The notes under the pieces were generated by a model. It searched no databases and had not been told where the DNA came from. It saw only the letters and a program-made list of their open reading frames with translations. Shown here in pieces: positions 61,217 to 64,000 of a stretch of 64,000 nt of DNA. A program made the translations under genes and the position numbers. Source of the stretch: Parasponia andersonii (Eukaryota; Streptophyta; Magnoliopsida; Rosales; Cannabaceae); contig JXTB01000115.1 in NCBI GenBank assembly GCA_002914805.1, positions 33,361 through 97,360 of the forward strand. The letters run 5' to 3'. Numbering within the stretch: position 1 is the stretch's first letter; every line of letters begins with the position of its first letter.

Positions 61217-61400
61217 GAAAATTAGGTGGATATCTAATTTTTTAAATTGGTTTAAAAATTATAGCTAAATGTTTATTTCTTTTAAAGTTTTAGTTGTGGA
61301 ATATATTGTATTTTTCATTTTTGTCATTAAGTGAGTTGGACATTTAGCTATATATTTTTGAATTTAGTCATATACTAAGTTTTAGACTAAAAAATGGTCA
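61217..61400. repeat. dispersed repeat, copy 2 (partner at 46268)
   Basis: AAAATTAGGTGGATATCTAA, TAGTTGTGGAATAT and GGACATTTAGCTAT keep the order of the block at 46268-46450. The segment is followed by AATACCTAGTCAGCCCTAA, perhaps its edge. Confidence 0.65.
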
Positions 61401-61799
61401 AATACCTAGTCAGCCCTAATGTAGTATGCTTTGGTGTGGTTTCTTTTAACTATAGTGGTTAAGAATTTTGTTCTACCGTACTTTACAGTTTGGTTAGGAA
61501 TTTTTACATAGTTTTTCCCGACCCATATTATGCTGACTCCTAATTACAATTATTCATTATATGGGTTATCTTAATAGCTAGTGATCTAAAATAGGCTCTA
61601 GAGACCTAATACTAATCTAAATTATGGCTAATAGGATCATAATTGGGTAATATAGTACATAAAGTTATAGAAATTATGGTCTCCAAGTCAAATAATACCT
61701 ATAATGCTTAAACTTTATCACACCCATCTCACATCGAAAGAGTTTTAACTGTGGAAAGCTGTTAATTCTCGTGTCTTTGTCGCTACGTTCATGATCGTG

Positions 61800-61939
61800 C
61801 TTTTCCATTCTAGGCGTGATCGTGTTCATGCTTTTTCAGTTCACAATAGTTATAGATTCACGTATTTTGCTTTTCCATTCTAGGCGCGATCGTGTGCATG
61901 CTTTCTCAGTTTACAATAGTTATAGATTCACCTATTATT
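61800..61939. repeat. 70-bp tandem duplication
   Basis: CTTTTCCATTCTAGGCG begins at 61800 and again at 61870; the copies differ at a few positions (for example GTGATCGTGTTCATG and GCGATCGTGTGCATG). Confidence 0.92.
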
Positions 61940-62100
61940 TCCACTCCTCAACAAAACTATACTAATAATTTGAGATCATTAATATTAAAACTGTATCTAG
62001 TTATTTTCAATTCATAATTATCTCTAACAGTAATGGTTAACCAGTTTATAAATGTGTAAGTTTATATGAGAACTTTCTAGACGATTATTAAATAGACAAA

Positions 62101-62103
<3 letters not shown>

Positions 62104-62141
<38 letters not shown>
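62104..62141. repeat. (AT)n microsatellite
   Basis: About 38 bases of alternating A and T. Confidence 0.97.
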
Positions 62142-63132
62142 CAAATCTAGACTGACACGAATTATTTCCCTTTCTACTCTTTTGTTTTTATTTCATTATT
62201 TTGAAATTTGTTTCATCCGAAGATCTTCGAATGATGTTAACTAATTTCTAGCATGTTTCTTTTTTTGAGGAAAATCAATTTCTTTTATGTTTTTTTTTTC
62301 ATATAATGTTTTGCGTCACGTGTTACTTTCTCCACTATATTAATGTGCATGTAACATACTGATCTTTGTATTAACTGTCCCAAAAGCTCATCTATAAAAT
62401 TCCACTGAAATTAATTATAGAAATTGGAGCTAATGCACCCTCTACGGGACCTATAGAGAAGGGTAAAATAATCAATGAAAAATTGACGAAGAAAAAAGTA
62501 CAAAAGCATATTCACGATCGCATGTGAATTAATTTTGTGGATGATGAGATACTTTATCCACGCAAAGGCAACATAATATGTATATAATATGTATGTGTCC
62601 GCTTTTTTATTTTATTTGCGTTTTTCTTTTGAGTGAATAATTAATTTTGACCATTTTTAAAACTCATTATCAAAAGACGAATGAAAATTTTGGAATTTCG
62701 AATTTGCTCCCAATTCCGCAAAATTAGACCAAAGCAAGTACAAAAGGGAAAAAAAAAATCTCACGCATATATTTGAACACAATATCATATACGATTGAGC
62801 ATGGTCGAATATAATCAAGTGTGCTATAAATTTTTTGCATTTGTTGGAGAAAGAGGCGTCTAAATAATTTTAGCTATGCCATGATGATTAGTTTCCTAAC
62901 ATTTATGGACGAGTCACTTTTAAAAGCATTAGTATCTTGGGTACAAAAATCTATTTTCTGAATTTATACATCACAATGGCAAAGAGAAATTAGGTTAAAT
63001 ATGCTCCGTAATACCCTTATTTTGGCCCATATGCACAAGTTAAAAAACATTTGAAAAATATGCTTGCGGACGAAAATACTCTTACTAATACCTAAGAGAA
63101 AATATGCCTCTTCCCCTTAAACTCCTCATTTC
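62142..63132. other. intergenic, upstream of the right-edge transcript
   Basis: No gene seen. The last 150 bases may belong to the border of the element or gene at the right edge. Confidence 0.5.
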
Positions 63133-63288
63133 TCTCTCTCTCTCCAACTCTCTCTTTCGTCTCCTTCTCTGAAGAGCCAAGAACCATCGCGTCGTTAACC
63201 GAAGAAGACGAAAACTCGTCGTGCCGTCTATCGTAAATCTCTCTCACTGTTTAGGATTACGTTGAGAAAAATGAGTCCCCAAAAGAAG
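63133..63288 (+). CDS. possible first exon (leader plus MSPQKK) of a gene running off the window
   Basis: A CT-rich leader (63133-63165) is followed by a start codon at 63271 with AAAA before it, six codons (MSPQKK) and a good donor, AAG|GTAAGC, at 63289. Such short first exons before a long intron are common in plants. No further exon is inside the window, so the product is unknown. It may be a host gene or a large transposon with introns. Confidence 0.35.
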
Positions 63289-63353
63289 GTAAGCAAAATA
63301 TGATTTGAGGATTTTATTTTTTTTTTAATTTAGGGCATTTGTAGTAGAAGACG

Positions 63354-64000
63354 ATTTAGAAATTTTTGACTTCATTCCGACATTTTTTCGATGCATTTTT
63401 GATTAGCTGGTCTAAATTTTCGATCATATTTCGATGAGTATGGTTGAAAATAGTACCGGAAAATCACGCGAAATTCGACGTGTTTTCGATGGTATTTCGA
63501 CGTATTTTCGATGGTATTTCGACTGTGTTTCGATTTACAGAGTCGAAATTTCGATACCTTTTCGATGATATTTTAAAAGAGGTAAAATAAACTTTCCATG
63601 TTATTTCGACTGTGTTTCGATTTTATTTCGATGAATAGTGCTGAAATTTCGATACATTTTTGATGACATTTTAAAATAGAAAATAAGGCTGCTCTAAATT
63701 TTTGATGTTAGTTCGACTGTTTTTCGATGACAGTTCGATGACCTTTTCTAGTAGTTAGTAGTTAATCTTTTTTCGACTGTTCTCGATTAATTTTCGATTC
63801 CATTTCAACGTGCTCTGTTTTTTGATGATTTTCGATGGACAATTTCCACATCCTGGCTATTTGTTCTCATTTGAGATAGTTTCTGTAAGATTTTTCGATG
63901 ACAATCGAAATCTCGTCGAAATTAAAATGATCGAAATTTCGATCACTTTTCGACCTATTTCGATGCGTTTCAACTATATTTCGACGTATTGGGCTTATGA
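63354..64000. repeat. dense array of degenerate TTTCGATG/TTTCGAC words
   Basis: About 30 TTCGA or TCGAA pentamers occur in 640 bases, most in the forms TTTTCGATG, ATTTCGACTG and AAATTTCGAT, with irregular spacing of 10-40 bases. The order is not a simple tandem repeat. It lies in the presumed first intron after 63289 and continues past the window. Confidence 0.75.

Overview
This is a repeat-rich stretch of a plant nuclear genome, most likely a eudicot. It is AT-rich, its genes have many introns with normal plant splice signals, and it is packed with Ty1/Copia and Ty3/Gypsy retroelements, MITE-like foldbacks, CACTA-type ends and a tRNA-derived SINE. I cannot name the species. No bacterial-style operon, CRISPR array or phage is present.

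Layout. 1-9.2 kb is a nest of retroelements. A decayed minus-strand Copia element is split by an Athila-like Gypsy element that runs off the left edge (LTR 4401-5766) and, in its RNase H region, by a 1,667-bp LTR-like insertion (6013-7679) flanked by TATAC on both sides. A CACTA-like end lies at 9.9 kb. 10.0-13.9 kb is the broken 3' part of an alpha-dioxygenase gene, carrying a foldback MITE in an intron, a hAT-type element in one exon and a short LTR element in another, each flanked by direct repeats. 15.9-21.4 kb is an apparently intact 12-exon exonuclease 1 (EXO1-family) gene on the plus strand. 23.8-27.0 kb is a broken plus-strand Copia with an assembly gap. 27.8-31.5 kb is the 5' half of a minus-strand Copia whose leader holds an internally deleted, gag-only Gypsy element. 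31.5-41 kb is non-coding repeat-rich DNA. 41.1-44.8 kb is a 9-exon GH3 beta-glucosidase/exoglucanase gene (plus). 49.1-53.7 kb is an 11-exon GH1 beta-glucosidase gene (minus), convergent with the GH3 gene. 53.8-63 kb is repeat-rich DNA with several tandem duplications. At the right edge a possible first exon (63271-63288) precedes a dense array of TTCGA motifs that runs off the window.

The three intact-looking genes do unrelated or only loosely related jobs: EXO1 in DNA repair and recombination, and the two secreted glycoside hydrolases in cell-wall or glycoside turnover. The GH1 and GH3 neighbours are unrelated in fold and may be adjacent by chance.

I found no convincing undescribed biological system. 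The best leads are the TTCGA array and the pseudogene dated by its stacked insertions. Several Ns coincide with duplicated or missing sequence and look like assembly joins rather than biology.
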